In this document: in pieces, positions 46,549 to 55,193 of the stretch
Numbering within the stretch: the stretch's first letter is position 1
Layout: each line of letters begins with the position of its first letter
Assembly: GCF_013385985.1 (NCBI RefSeq)
Contig: NZ_JACAOY010000002.1
Coordinates: 303,939-367,938 of the forward strand
Source of the DNA: Pseudomonas sp. B6002
Lineage (GTDB): Bacteria > Pseudomonadota > Gammaproteobacteria > Pseudomonadales > Pseudomonadaceae
DNA length: 64,000 nt
Direction: 5' to 3'
Notes under the pieces: model-generated
Databases searched by the model: none
Told to the model about the DNA's origin: nothing
Seen by the model: only the letters and a program-made list of their open reading frames with translations
Program-made: the position numbers and the translations under genes

Positions 46549-46606
46549 AACAAGCTTCCTGGCGAGTGAGGTCCATTGTTAACTGACTTCACTCGCCGTC
46601 TTACGT

Positions 46607-48265
46607 TCAGGGTGAATGGGTGATGTCAGCAATATCTTCGGCGGAGAGTGCGCCGGTGTCGGACGTTTCCAAGACTACATAGGCGCTGCTGCAAAACAGT
46701 GAATTGAGGCGCTTCATGTCGGCAATCAGCTCCAGGTGCAGCGAGCTGGTTTCCAGGCTCTGCACGATCTTGCGTTGCAGGCGGCTGACGTGGGCATGGG
46801 CCAGGCGCCGCTCCTGGGCGCGGAAGCGGCGCTTCTCGCGCAGCAGTTGGCGGGCGCTTTCGGGGTCGGCGCTGAGAAATACCGACAACCCCAGGCGCAG
46901 GTTGGCGATCAACTGACTGTGCAGGCCAGTGAGCTCTTCCAGGCCGACTTCGGAGAACTGGCGGCGCTGGGAGGTCTTCTGCTGTTGCACTTTGCGCAGC
47001 ATGCGTTCGATCAGGTCGCCGGCCAGTTTCAGGTTGATCGACAGCTCGATGATCTCAGCCCAGCGGCGGCTGTCCTGTTCGCTGAGGTCTTCGCGGGGCA
47101 TTTGCGCCAGGTAGAGCTTGATCGCACTGTACAGGGCTTCGACGTCATCGCTGAGGCTGCGTATTTCCTGAGTGATGGCGGTTTGTTTGCCGCGCAACAC
47201 TTCCTGCATCGCGGTGAGCATGTTGTCGATCAAGTCGCCCAGGCGCAGAGTTTCGCGGGCGGCGTTGGCCAGGGCCAGGCTGGGCGTGTCGAGTGCGGTT
47301 GCGTCCAGGTGGCGCGGCTTGGCCTTGCCGTTGGCCTCCTGTTGTTCCGGCAGCAGCCAGGCACACAGGCGTGACATCGGGCCGATACTGGGCAACAGGA
47401 TCAGGCAGCGGCTGACGTTGTAGAGCAGGTGGAAGGTAATGACCATGCCTTGGGCACTGTAGTCCAAACCGTCCATCCAGCGTACGAGAGGGTCGAGTAC
47501 CGGGATGATCAGCAGCAGGCCAATCAGTTTGTACAACAGGCTGCCGAGGGCGACCTGGCGACCGGCGGCGTTTTGCATATTAGTGCTGAGGAACGCCAGC
47601 ACACCGCTGCCGATATTGGCGCCGATCACCAGACCGATGGCCACATGCAAGCCGATCACGCCGGCGCCGGCCAGGGTGGCTGTCAGCAGAACGGCGGCCA
47701 GGCTGGAGTAGGAAATCATCGCAAACAGCGCGCCGACCAAGGCGTCGAGCAAGATATCGCCGGTCAGCGAGGCAAAGATGACTTTGACGCCCTGGGCGTG
47801 GGTAATCGGCCCGGCCGCTTCGACGATCAACTGCAGCGCCAGAATGATCAGGCCCAGGCCGATCCCGACCCGGCCCATCTGCCCGGCCCGCGTCTGCTTG
47901 CGGGACAGGAAGAAAATCACCCCGAGGAAAATCAGTAGCGGTGACAGCCACGACAAGTCGAAGGTCAGTACCCGTGCCATCAAGGCCGTACCGACGTCGG
48001 CGCCAAGCATGGTTGCCAGGGCGGGCGTGAGGCTCATCAGGCCCTGGCCGACAAATGAAGTCACCAGCATGGCCGTGGCGTTGCTGCTCTGCACCATGGC
48101 CGTCACCAGGATACCGGCGACAAACGCCAGCCAGCGCTTGGACATGTTCTGCCCGATGACTTGGCGCAAGTTGGAACCGTAGACCCGCAAGATGCCGGTA
48201 CGGACGATGTGCGTGCCCCAGATCAGCAGGGTCACGGCGGAAAGCAGATTGAGCAAGGTCAGCAT
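46607..48265 (-). CDS. Na+/phosphate cotransporter (NptA/YjbB type) with PhoU-like domain
   Basis: The 552-residue protein has two inverted Na/Pi repeats in about nine helices (VQSSNATAMLVTSFVGQGLM in the first, ISYSSLAAVLLTA in the second, carrying the QSS-type motif variant) and a C-terminal PhoU-like helical domain (about 335-545). Such proteins export or balance phosphate. It lies 58 bases upstream of the M16 gene. Confidence 0.9.
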   Translation of the reverse strand: MLTLLNLLSAVTLLIWGTHIVRTGILRVYGSNLRQVIGQNMSKRWLAFVAGILVTAMVQSSNATAMLVTSFVGQGLMSLTPALATMLGADVGTALMARVLTFDLSWLSPLLIFLGVIFFLSRKQTRAGQMGRVGIGLGLIILALQLIVEAAGPITHAQGVKVIFASLTGDILLDALVGALFAMISYSSLAAVLLTATLAGAGVIGLHVAIGLVIGANIGSGVLAFLSTNMQNAAGRQVALGSLLYKLIGLLLIIPVLDPLVRWMDGLDYSAQGMVITFHLLYNVSRCLILLPSIGPMSRLCAWLLPEQQEANGKAKPRHLDATALDTPSLALANAARETLRLGDLIDNMLTAMQEVLRGKQTAITQEIRSLSDDVEALYSAIKLYLAQMPREDLSEQDSRRWAEIIELSINLKLAGDLIERMLRKVQQQKTSQRRQFSEVGLEELTGLHSQLIANLRLGLSVFLSADPESARQLLREKRRFRAQERRLAHAHVSRLQRKIVQSLETSSLHLELIADMKRLNSLFCSSAYVVLETSDTGALSAEDIADITHSP

Positions 48266-48434
48266 GCTCGGCCCCCCGTGTGGGTACGCTCCAAAAAGAG
48301 CGAAGGAAGTTTGCCGCGTGCCGTTCTACGTCTTGTAGTTAAGCTGTAGTTGGCGAATGGGCTCTGCGCCAGCATCGCATAGCTAAAGTGGGGATTGAAA
48401 CAAAACTGTCATGAAATCAACTTTGTGCGAAATG

Positions 48435-48463
48435 AAAAAGGGGCCTGCATAGGCCCCTTTTTT
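48435..48463. terminator. Bidirectional Rho-independent terminator
   Basis: AAAAAGGGGCCT, loop GCAT, AGGCCCCTTTTTT: a perfect 12-bp stem with T-runs on both strands. It is 14 bases after the TerC gene stop on the minus strand, which it most likely ends. Confidence 0.9.
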
Positions 48464-48476
48464 GTCTGGCTTGGGT

Positions 48477-49244
48477 TTATTGACCCGGAATGTCCTTGCG
48501 CAGTTTCACAGGATCCTGCTGTTTCTTCTTTTTCGCGATGGCGGTGCGCATCTTGATGTTCACCGCTTCTACCGCCAGCGAGAACGCCATGGCGAAGTAG
48601 ACGTAGCCTTTAGGCACGTGCACGTCGAAGGATTCAGCGATCAGCACCGTACCCACCACCAGCAGGAACGACAGCGCGAGCATCTTCAGCGACGGGTGCT
48701 TGTCGATGAATGCGCTGATGGTGCCGGCCGCCAGCATCATCACCAATACCGCCACGACAATCGCCGCGACCATGACCGGCACATGGGAGACCATGCCGAC
48801 GGCGGTGATGACCGAGTCCAGAGAGAACACGATGTCGATGATGGCAATCTGGATGATGGTGTAGATGAACTTGCCACCGGCGCCCTTGGGCTCGTCGTGG
48901 GTTTCGTCTTCACCTTCCAGGGCGTGGTACATCTCCTGGGAGCTTTTCCACAGCAGGAACAGGCCACCGAAGAACAGGATCAGGTCGCGACCGGAAATGC
49001 CCTGACCGAACACTACGAACAGGTCGGCGGTCAGTTGCATCACCCAGGTGATCGACAGCAGCAACAGGATGCGCGTGACCATGGCCAGGGCCAGGCCGAA
49101 GATCCGGGTGCGCGCCTGCATATGCTTGGGCATGCGGCTGACCAGGATCGAAATCATGATGATGTTATCGATACCCAGGACGATCTCGAGGGCCGTCAGG
49201 GTGAAGAAGGCAATCCAGATTTCCGGATTGGTCAGCCATTCCAT
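48477..49244 (-). CDS. TerC family membrane protein
   Basis: The 255-residue inner-membrane protein has about seven helices and the TerC signature: EIVLGIDNIIMISILVSRMP near the N-terminus and IAIIDIVFSLDSVITAVGM in the second half, each with conserved Asp and Asn/Ser. TerC relatives (including Alx/MeeF types) have been linked to manganese or calcium export and to metallation of exported proteins. The start MEWLTNPEIW is chosen because AAAGGAA precedes it. Confidence 0.92.
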   Translation of the reverse strand: MEWLTNPEIWIAFFTLTALEIVLGIDNIIMISILVSRMPKHMQARTRIFGLALAMVTRILLLLSITWVMQLTADLFVVFGQGISGRDLILFFGGLFLLWKSSQEMYHALEGEDETHDEPKGAGGKFIYTIIQIAIIDIVFSLDSVITAVGMVSHVPVMVAAIVVAVLVMMLAAGTISAFIDKHPSLKMLALSFLLVVGTVLIAESFDVHVPKGYVYFAMAFSLAVEAVNIKMRTAIAKKKKQQDPVKLRKDIPGQ

Positions 49245-49309
49245 GTGTATTCCTTTGAGCAAGTGTTAAACCGCGCAAGCTGCAGCGCCGCGCGGTTGGG
49301 TTGATACGA

Positions 49310-50617
49310 TTATAGAGTGCTGAACAGCGGGAAAATCCCCATCAGCAAAGCGGCGAACATTATGCACAGGCATACCAGCACTGCCCACTTCAGGGTGAAG
49401 CGTTGGTGATCGCCAAATTCGATACCGGCCAGGGCCACCAACAGGTAAGTCGATGGTACCAGTGGGCTGAGCAAGTGCACCGGTTGACCCACGATGGACG
49501 CACGCGCCATTTCGACGGCGGTGATGCCGTAGTGGCTGGCGGCCTCGGCGAGTACCGGCAGCACGCCATAGTAGAACGCGTCGTTGGACATGAAGAAGGT
49601 GAACGGCATGCTCACCAGGGCCGTGATCACCGCCAGGTACGGGCCCAGTGCATCAGGAATGACCGCCAGCAGGCTCTTGGACATGGCATCAACCATGCCG
49701 GTGCCCGACAGGATGCCGGTGAAGATACCGGCCGCGAAGATCAGGCCGGTCACCGCCAACACGCTGCCGGAGTGGGCGGCGATGCGGTCTTTCTGCATCT
49801 GCAGGCACGGGTAGTTGACGATCATCGCGATACTGAACGCCACCATGAACAGCACGGGCAACGGCAACAGGCCGGCGATCAGCGTGCACATCAGGGCGAA
49901 GGTCAGCGCGCCGTTGAACCAGATCAGCTTCGGACGACGGGCATCGGGGTATTGCGAGACGCTGATTTCACTGTGGTCGATTTCATCGCCCGCCAGGTGC
50001 AATTCACCCAGGCGTGCACGCTCGCGCAGGCCATACATATAGGCGATCACCAGGATCGCGACCACACCGACGGCCATCGCCGGGATCATCGGCACGAAGA
50101 TGTCCGACGGGTCCACATGCAGCGCACTGGCGGCACGGGCGGTCGGGCCACCCCAAGGCGTCATGTTCATTACGCCACCGGCGAGGATGATCAGGCCGGC
50201 CATGATCCGCGGGCTCATGCCGATGCGCTGGTACAGCGGCAACATGGCGGCCACGCAGATCATGTAGGTGGTGGCGCCGTCACCGTCCAGGGACACGACC
50301 AGGGCCAGCACGGCGGTGCCGACCGAGACTTTCAGCGGGTCGCCCTTGACCATCTTGAGGATCTTGCGCACGGCCGGGTCGAACAGGCCGGAGTCGATCA
50401 TCAGGGCAAAGTAGAGAATGGCGAACATCAGCATCACGCCGGTTGGCGCGAGCTTGGTGATACCGGCCAGCATCATCGGGCCGATCTCCGGCGCGAAACC
50501 GCCGAACAACGCGAACAGGATCGGCACGATGATCAAGGCGATCAGCGCGGACAGGCGCTTGGTCATGATCAGGAACATGAACGTGATGACCATGGCAAAG
50601 CCAAGGAAAGTCAGCAT
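49310..50617 (-). CDS. CitMHS family citrate-metal/H+ transporter
   Basis: The 435-residue protein has about twelve helices and the CitMHS signature (LDGDGATTYMICVAAMLPLYQRIGM, NMTPWGGPTARAASAL). It imports citrate as a Mg or Ca complex. CCTGGAGTATTCC precedes ATG. In P. aeruginosa the likely equivalent is PA5476 (citA), close to gltP and PA5478, which fits this region. Confidence 0.92.
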   Translation of the reverse strand: MLTFLGFAMVITFMFLIMTKRLSALIALIIVPILFALFGGFAPEIGPMMLAGITKLAPTGVMLMFAILYFALMIDSGLFDPAVRKILKMVKGDPLKVSVGTAVLALVVSLDGDGATTYMICVAAMLPLYQRIGMSPRIMAGLIILAGGVMNMTPWGGPTARAASALHVDPSDIFVPMIPAMAVGVVAILVIAYMYGLRERARLGELHLAGDEIDHSEISVSQYPDARRPKLIWFNGALTFALMCTLIAGLLPLPVLFMVAFSIAMIVNYPCLQMQKDRIAAHSGSVLAVTGLIFAAGIFTGILSGTGMVDAMSKSLLAVIPDALGPYLAVITALVSMPFTFFMSNDAFYYGVLPVLAEAASHYGITAVEMARASIVGQPVHLLSPLVPSTYLLVALAGIEFGDHQRFTLKWAVLVCLCIMFAALLMGIFPLFSTL

Positions 50618-50998
50618 AGGAATACTCCAGGCGTAGCGCGGCTAGGGAATGGCGAACCGAGTGGGGGTCAGCGCAGATCGAAAGACACGAGGCGTACGGG
50701 TGGAGTGGGGGCGAACAGGCGGGTACGAGCGGACATCGGGAATCACCATTGTTGTTGTTAACAGCCGGTCTGTTGCCGACAGTGGGGGCGATCCTAGACG
50801 GGTAAGCTTTCAGCCAGCTTTCGCTGGAAAAACAGGTGACGAAGGGAATACACACGATCTGTAGGTAATCGCAGCTCCCCTGTAGGAGCCGGCTTGCCGG
50901 CGATAGCGGTGGGCCAGACAACTATGATGTGGAATGTACCGACGCCATCGCCGGCAAGCCGACTCCTACAATTTAGAGTGAGGTTTGCCGGGAGAAGA
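50618..50998. other. Intergenic region between the citrate transporter and the DUF4105 gene
   Basis: About 380 bases. The part next to the citrate transporter (50618-50800) is its upstream region and contains no gene I can support; the rest is a REPIN (50880-50970). An imperfect TTGTTGTTAACAG-type AT-rich stretch occurs at 50749-50761. Confidence 0.55.
50880..50970. repeat. REPIN (TGTAGGAGC subtype)
   Basis: CTGTAGGAGCCGGCTTGCCG then GCGATAGCGG, and 36 bases on the inverse ATCGCCGGCAAGCCGACTCC then TACA. It lies 29 bases beyond the stop of the DUF4105 gene. Confidence 0.88.
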
Positions 50999-52960
50999 TC
51001 AGGGCAGTTCGAGGCCGCCAGCGGCCTTGTGCAAGGCGCGCAAGTGCTCGCCCACCTGCTTGAGGTTGGCTTCGCAAGCGGCAATCTCGGCGGCGCGAGA
51101 AGGTTCCAGCAGCACCCTCACCTGTTTATCCAGGTCGCCGGTCAGCGTTTGCAGCTGTTTCTGGCGTTGTGCGCTTTCCGATTCGAGGCGCTTGGCTTCA
51201 GAGGGTTGCGGCAGGCCATAGCCGCCGCTGCCCAGCAGCTCGGCCGGGCGGCTGAGGAAGCCGCTGTTGGCGAGAATTTGTTGCAGGGTGTTGTTGGCTT
51301 TTTCCATGCCGCCGTTTTTCAGCTCACGGGCGCCGAGGTAGCGTTGCTTGACTTCATCCTGGGCCAGCATCAGTTGTTTGCGGTAGCTGGCCTGTTCCAG
51401 CAGCAACAGCGCGGCGCTGGTGCGCAGATCGGCTTGGCCGAACCACTCGCGGCGTTCCGCTGCGCTGAGTGACAGCCAATCTTCGACCTGAGTCTGCTTT
51501 ATGGGCAGGTGTTTGCGCAGGACGTCGAACATCGCCTGGTAGCGTTCGCGGAATGAATCGAAGTGATAACCCAGGCGCAGTGCTTCGCGCTTGTCCTTGA
51601 GGACGCTGGTATCGGCCAGGCCGCGGGCGCTGAGGACTTCCAGCAAACCGTTGGGGGTGATGTTGTCCAGCCCGGTGAGCTGTGGGTTGGCGCTGCCGCT
51701 GCGCAACAGCTTCAGGCTCTCTACCGCACAGTTATTGGAAATGAAGAAGTAGTTGCCGTCGTAGCTCCAGTGCATCTCCGCGGCGTGCTCGACGGTGTCG
51801 TTGATTTCCTGGCGCGTGAGTTTAAGCGGCACCGAGGCCAGGCCGCGCAGTTCGGTCTTGGTGTATTCATCGATCACCTGGGCCAGGGGCAGCACGAACA
51901 ACCGTGACGGGTACTTGCCCACCAGGCCGTCCCAGCTCGACAGTTGTACGTCGCCGACGAACGCGCGGTAGGACAGGACCAGATGCTGGTCAAGGTCCAG
52001 CCGGCAGTCCGGGCCGCGTGGCCGGCCGGGTGCGCAGATCACCAGGCGCAACATGCTGTGGCCCCAGCGGCTGACCAGGTTCTGGTTAGCTTCGGCCAGC
52101 AGGTAGTCAATCTCGTAGACGCGCTCCGGGTCGATCTGGCCCAGCGGCGTCTTGGCAAAATCATTGCCTGCGTTCAGAAAGGCATAGGTCTTGGCGCAGG
52201 TGTCTTGCTCGGGCGGCGCCCAGCCGAAGTGTTCCTTGTAATAGCGGAACAGCGCCGGGCGGCGGCAGGCGTAGCTCGGGTCGAGGAGGAAGTACTCCAT
52301 GTTGACCGCGACGAACTCCAGCGGGCTGGTGGTTTCGTAGATGTCCGGGCTGCGCGCCACTTGGTGGTTGTGCTGTTCGCGCTCGCCGCGACGGCCGACG
52401 TACTGCGGCCAGCCGGCGAGGTCCAGCAGGCGTGGGTCATCGCTGAGGGTAAAGCGGCGGTCATTCTGGCCACGGCATTGGTCGGGCAAGCCGATCAGGC
52501 CGGTGATGTTGTTTTGGCGACTGCAGCGATTGATCAGCGCGCGGTCTTCCTTGGACCACAGGCGCGCACGGTCATAAATGTGGGTCAGCTCATGCAACAC
52601 AGTGGCGAGCATTTCGCGGCGCACGGTGCCGTGGGGGCGATTGGTCTTCTGGGTTGCGGCACTGCCGTCGGTCAGGCTGGCGAGCAGGTTCTGGTTCAGA
52701 TCCAGCTCGGAGATCAGGGAGGCCTGGCCGTAGGCGTTCTCGGGCATCTTGTCGGTCCAGCCGACATCGATGGTGCGGTCCAGCTGTTCGATGAAGCGCG
52801 GCGGCAGGGAGCGCATCGCTTCATCGAGCAACGCCTGGCTGGCCTGCTGTTCGGCCGGGCTCAAGCCGTCTGACTTGAGCCGCAGTTGCAGGCTGGCCTG
52901 GGCTGCGCTTGCACTGAGCAGCACAGCCGTGGCCAGTAGCCAGGCGTTGAGGCGCCTCAC
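50999..52960 (-). CDS. DUF4105 domain protein with HELTH metallopeptidase-like motif
   Basis: The 653-residue protein has a signal peptide (cleaved near SAAQA/SL). The N-terminal half holds a zincin-like VLHELTHIYDRARLW (HExxH) and a downstream LEFVAVNMEYFLLDP with a candidate third ligand Glu. The middle region (about 280-450; SRWGHSMLRLVICAP, YFFISNNCAVESLKLL) is DUF4105, with a Ser-His and Asn-Cys pair reminiscent of papain-like fold enzymes. The C-terminus is helical. It starts with GTG overlapping the stop of a DUF2388 gene (GTGA). Confidence 0.82.
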   Translation of the reverse strand: MRRLNAWLLATAVLLSASAAQASLQLRLKSDGLSPAEQQASQALLDEAMRSLPPRFIEQLDRTIDVGWTDKMPENAYGQASLISELDLNQNLLASLTDGSAATQKTNRPHGTVRREMLATVLHELTHIYDRARLWSKEDRALINRCSRQNNITGLIGLPDQCRGQNDRRFTLSDDPRLLDLAGWPQYVGRRGEREQHNHQVARSPDIYETTSPLEFVAVNMEYFLLDPSYACRRPALFRYYKEHFGWAPPEQDTCAKTYAFLNAGNDFAKTPLGQIDPERVYEIDYLLAEANQNLVSRWGHSMLRLVICAPGRPRGPDCRLDLDQHLVLSYRAFVGDVQLSSWDGLVGKYPSRLFVLPLAQVIDEYTKTELRGLASVPLKLTRQEINDTVEHAAEMHWSYDGNYFFISNNCAVESLKLLRSGSANPQLTGLDNITPNGLLEVLSARGLADTSVLKDKREALRLGYHFDSFRERYQAMFDVLRKHLPIKQTQVEDWLSLSAAERREWFGQADLRTSAALLLLEQASYRKQLMLAQDEVKQRYLGARELKNGGMEKANNTLQQILANSGFLSRPAELLGSGGYGLPQPSEAKRLESESAQRQKQLQTLTGDLDKQVRVLLEPSRAAEIAACEANLKQVGEHLRALHKAAGGLELP

Positions 52961-53277
52961 AGTGCGAGGATAGCTTCGGCGAGGCTCTGGTCGCTGACGT
53001 CGCGCGTTTCCGGCATGCGCGTACGGATGGTATCGAAGGCCGCTTCCAATTGTGCGCCACGGATCTCGCCATTGGTGGCGACGAAACTGGCGGCATCATC
53101 GTGGGCTTCGCGCACGACTTTGGAATCGCGGATGGAAGTGGTGGTGTCCGAGGTGAAATCAATGGTGCGGCCAGAGGCGCGAACAATGATGTTACTGGTG
53201 GCCACCAGAGTATGTGCCTGGGCAACATCGGCCAACAACAGCAGGCCGAGAGCGGCGGCGATCAGCGGGCTACGCAT
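52957..53277 (-). CDS. DUF2388 secreted protein, copy A
   Basis: The 106-residue protein has a signal peptide (MRSPLIAAALGLLLLADVAQA/HT) and a compact mature domain with the family core VREAHDDAASFVATNGEIRG then AQLEAAF and a Leu-rich end SLAEAILAL. The start is the internal Met because it begins the signal peptide. It is translationally coupled to the DUF4105 gene. Function unknown. Confidence 0.87.
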   Translation of the reverse strand: MRSPLIAAALGLLLLADVAQAHTLVATSNIIVRASGRTIDFTSDTTTSIRDSKVVREAHDDAASFVATNGEIRGAQLEAAFDTIRTRMPETRDVSDQSLAEAILAL

Positions 53278-53316
53278 GGAATAACTCCAATTACAAAGAC
53301 GGAAATACAAAGATGA

Positions 53317-53625
53317 TTATTGGACGAGAATTGCTTGTGCCAGTTCAAGGTCGCTGGCGTTAAGTTTTGGCTGGGTTCGGCGCAGGTAATCCAGTGCGGA
53401 TTCCAGGCGAGCGCCCCGCCATTGGCCGTCAGTGGCTACGAACGCGGCAGCGTCATCCTGGGCGGCCAATACCAATTTCTTGTCAAAGGGTGCGGAAGTC
53501 ACCTTGCTGGTGGCGTACACACTTATGACGGTGCTCTGGGTGGTCACGTCGAAGGCCGAAGCCAAGGGCGACCAGACGACTGAAAACAGAACAGGAACGA
53601 TCAACAGGCGGTATGAAAAAGCCAT
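53317..53625 (-). CDS. DUF2388 secreted protein, copy B
   Basis: The 102-residue protein has a signal peptide (cleaved near PLASA/FD) and the same core (LAAQDDAAAFVATDGQWRG then ARLESALDYL, ending LELAQAILVQ). It is the most divergent of the three copies: the segment before the core is shorter and lacks the SxRDxKVVR stretch (it has DKKLVLAAQ). It is 39 bases upstream of copy A. Confidence 0.85.
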   Translation of the reverse strand: MAFSYRLLIVPVLFSVVWSPLASAFDVTTQSTVISVYATSKVTSAPFDKKLVLAAQDDAAAFVATDGQWRGARLESALDYLRRTQPKLNASDLELAQAILVQ

Positions 53626-53731
53626 GGGACTCGACAACTGGAAACGAGCGTCAAGGCTAGCGCAATGCCCGGGCGAGAGCCAGCGTTGAGGCATGCGGGA
53701 GCGGCTGGCGCTCCCGTGTACCACCCTGCCC

Positions 53732-54052
53732 TCAGATCGCCAGGATGGCTTGGGCCAGTTGAGCGTCTGTTGCAGCATTCAGTTGCGGGGCTTGTTGGCG
53801 GATCTGCGCCAGAGCGCTTTCCAGCTTGACCCCACGAATGGCACCGTCGCTGGCGACAAAGCTGGCTGCGTCGTCACGGGCGGCTCGCACAACCTTGTTG
53901 TCACGCAAGGAAGACGTGGCATCGGAACTGGCGTCTGAGGTGGCTTTGAGTGCGCCGACGATTGCGTCGGTGGTCACAATGAGACTGGTGGCGTTGGCAT
54001 TGGCTGCCACGGCCAACAAGGCAGCAGCACTCAGCAGGCGAAGACGGGACAT
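53732..54052 (-). CDS. DUF2388 secreted protein, copy C
   Basis: The 106-residue protein has a signal peptide (MSRLRLLSAAALLAVAANANA/TS) and the core LRDNKVVRAARDDAASFVAS then DGAIRGVKLESAL, ending AQLAQAILAI. It resembles copy A more than copy B. It is the first gene of the row C-B-A-DUF4105, 106 bases before copy B, with a ribosome-binding AGGAG upstream. Confidence 0.87.
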   Translation of the reverse strand: MSRLRLLSAAALLAVAANANATSLIVTTDAIVGALKATSDASSDATSSLRDNKVVRAARDDAASFVASDGAIRGVKLESALAQIRQQAPQLNAATDAQLAQAILAI

Positions 54053-54210
54053 TGGAAAACTCCTGTAGATGAACAAATAAGGCGGCGCAAAGCGGCCACT
54101 GTGAAACGGGTGTTGTCGCTATTGAGCATCAGACGCCCGTTCTACAAGGTTCGCCACGTGGTAAGGGGATCTTAAGCCGCCGTTTATCTGTTCGAAAGCC
54201 TCTCGACCCG
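54053..54210. other. Gap between DUF2388 copy C and the first DUF1127 gene
   Basis: Non-coding. ACGGGTG (54107-54113) can pair with CGCCCGT (54133-54139), a weak hairpin that may end the DUF1127 transcript. No gene seen. Confidence 0.4.
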
Positions 54211-54396
54211 TTAGTCACGCCAAAAGGGTTTGGACAGTTCGGCCATTCGGTCGCCGGCGCTGATACCGGCGTCAGACAGTTCGCGTGGATCAAGTTGCGC
54301 AAGCTGGCGGCGTTCGTGGGCTTGGCGCGCCCATCTGGCCAGTGCACGGGCTATACCTGCGATCAACTGTTTATAGCGTGGGGTTTGGGTGGTCAT
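54211..54396 (-). CDS. DUF1127 micro-protein 1
   Basis: A 61-residue basic protein with the DUF1127 core: ARWARQAHERRQLAQLDPRE then LSDAGISAGDRMAELSKPFW. DUF1127 proteins in alphaproteobacteria act as small regulators of phosphate, carbon and RNA metabolism; the role in pseudomonads is unclear. A longer alternative frame (54129-54347) is a shadow. Three CTGTAC-type sites lie upstream (54451-54513). Confidence 0.85.
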   Translation of the reverse strand: MTTQTPRYKQLIAGIARALARWARQAHERRQLAQLDPRELSDAGISAGDRMAELSKPFWRD

Positions 54397-54450
54397 GAGT
54401 GGGGCCTTCCATGAGGTCTTGGAACACCATGTTGGGCGGCGCGGGTTTAC

Positions 54451-54513
54451 CGGTACAGATACACTCGATCTAAATTGTACTGCTTAATTGTTATGTTTTT
54501 TAAACTGTACCTA
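54451..54513 (-). promoter_or_regulatory. CTGTAC-type sites upstream of DUF1127 gene 1
   Basis: ACCGGTACAG (54451-54460), TTGTACTG (54477-54484) and ACTGTACC (54506-54513) share a (A)CTGTAC(C/T) core in both orientations, within an AT-rich stretch 55-117 bases upstream of the gene. The ACCGGTACAG decamer recurs upstream of the second DUF1127 gene. Confidence 0.5.
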
Positions 54514-54565
54514 TCGTGAAGTTGGCCTTCTGTTTTTACCCTCAAAACCCGAACCCCGGAAACAA

Positions 54566-54600
54566 CAAAGCCCGCCTCCGGTTTCCCGGGGCGGGCTTTG
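54566..54600 (-). terminator. Rho-independent terminator after DUF1127 gene 2
   Basis: CAAAGCCCGCC pairs perfectly with GGCGGGCTTTG (11-bp stem, loop of 13). On the minus strand it is followed by TTGTTTCC. It lies 60 bases after the gene's stop. Confidence 0.8.
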
Positions 54601-54659
54601 CTTTAACAAATCAGGGTGCTGGCGGTGGACCCGGCGGGTCAGGGCCAGCGGGCGCTACA

Positions 54660-54875
54660 TTAGCGCCAGAACGGCTTGCTCAGCTCTTCGTAGCGTTGAG
54701 CTTCGCTGATACCGGCGTCAGCCAGCAGACGCGAATCCAGGCGAGCCAGTTGGTGGCGGCTGGAGATGCGGCGCTGCCACAACATCAGGTTGGCGATAAC
54801 GCGCAAAGGCAGGGAAGCCTGGGTGTTTACAGCTTTTTCTTCGAAGAACAGATCGGAACTGAGTGTACGTTCCAT
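54660..54875 (-). CDS. DUF1127 micro-protein 2
   Basis: A 71-residue protein: MERTLSSDLFFEEKAVNTQA then a DUF1127 core LMLWQRRISSRHQLARLDSR then LLADAGISEAQRYEELSKPFW. The C-terminal LSKPFW is identical to protein 1. The gene has its own terminator and an upstream region with repeated CTGTAC sites. Confidence 0.87.
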   Translation of the reverse strand: MERTLSSDLFFEEKAVNTQASLPLRVIANLMLWQRRISSRHQLARLDSRLLADAGISEAQRYEELSKPFWR

Positions 54876-54956
54876 GATGACATCCTTCCGCTTGTGGCGG
54901 GATTAGGTAGTGGTTTAACTGATGCCAATGATCCTCTTCCGGCGCAAGACTCTCTA

Positions 54957-55148
54957 GATACAGTTCACCTGTATTGTGAGGGGCCAGTTAACTGTTTATA
55001 GGGGCTGTACTGTTCGTAAATGGGGCAACTGTACCTGTCCGCACTGAAACAGTGCGAAATAGGAGTTTTCGACGGAGTATGTGGGATATTTCGGTAGGAA
55101 ATGACCGGTACAGCAGTACAGTTTTTTTCAGTTTGCGAAGAAGTACAG
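54957..55148 (-). promoter_or_regulatory. CTGTAC-type site cluster upstream of DUF1127 gene 2
   Basis: From left to right: ATACAG-N5-CTGTAT perfect inverted repeat (54958-54974), CTGTACTG (55005-55012), ACTGTACC (55028-55035), ACCGGTACAG (55104-55113), AGTACAGT (55115-55122) and AGTACAG (55142-55148). This is the upstream region of the minus-strand DUF1127 gene and also the 3' side of the CoA-transferase gene. Confidence 0.5.
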
Positions 55149-55193
55149 CCGAGCTGATGAAACTGTTGTTGCATCAGCCCGGATCTGTATCAA

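Noticed and set aside
49403-50761. 452-codon open frame on the plus strand over the citrate transporter
   Set aside because: Shadow frame of repetitive His/Arg/Asp composition; the transporter is clear on the other strand.
55153-55178. GCTGATG...CATCAGC hairpin after the CoA-transferase gene
   Set aside because: No T-run on the relevant strand and a 12-base loop; too weak to call a terminator.
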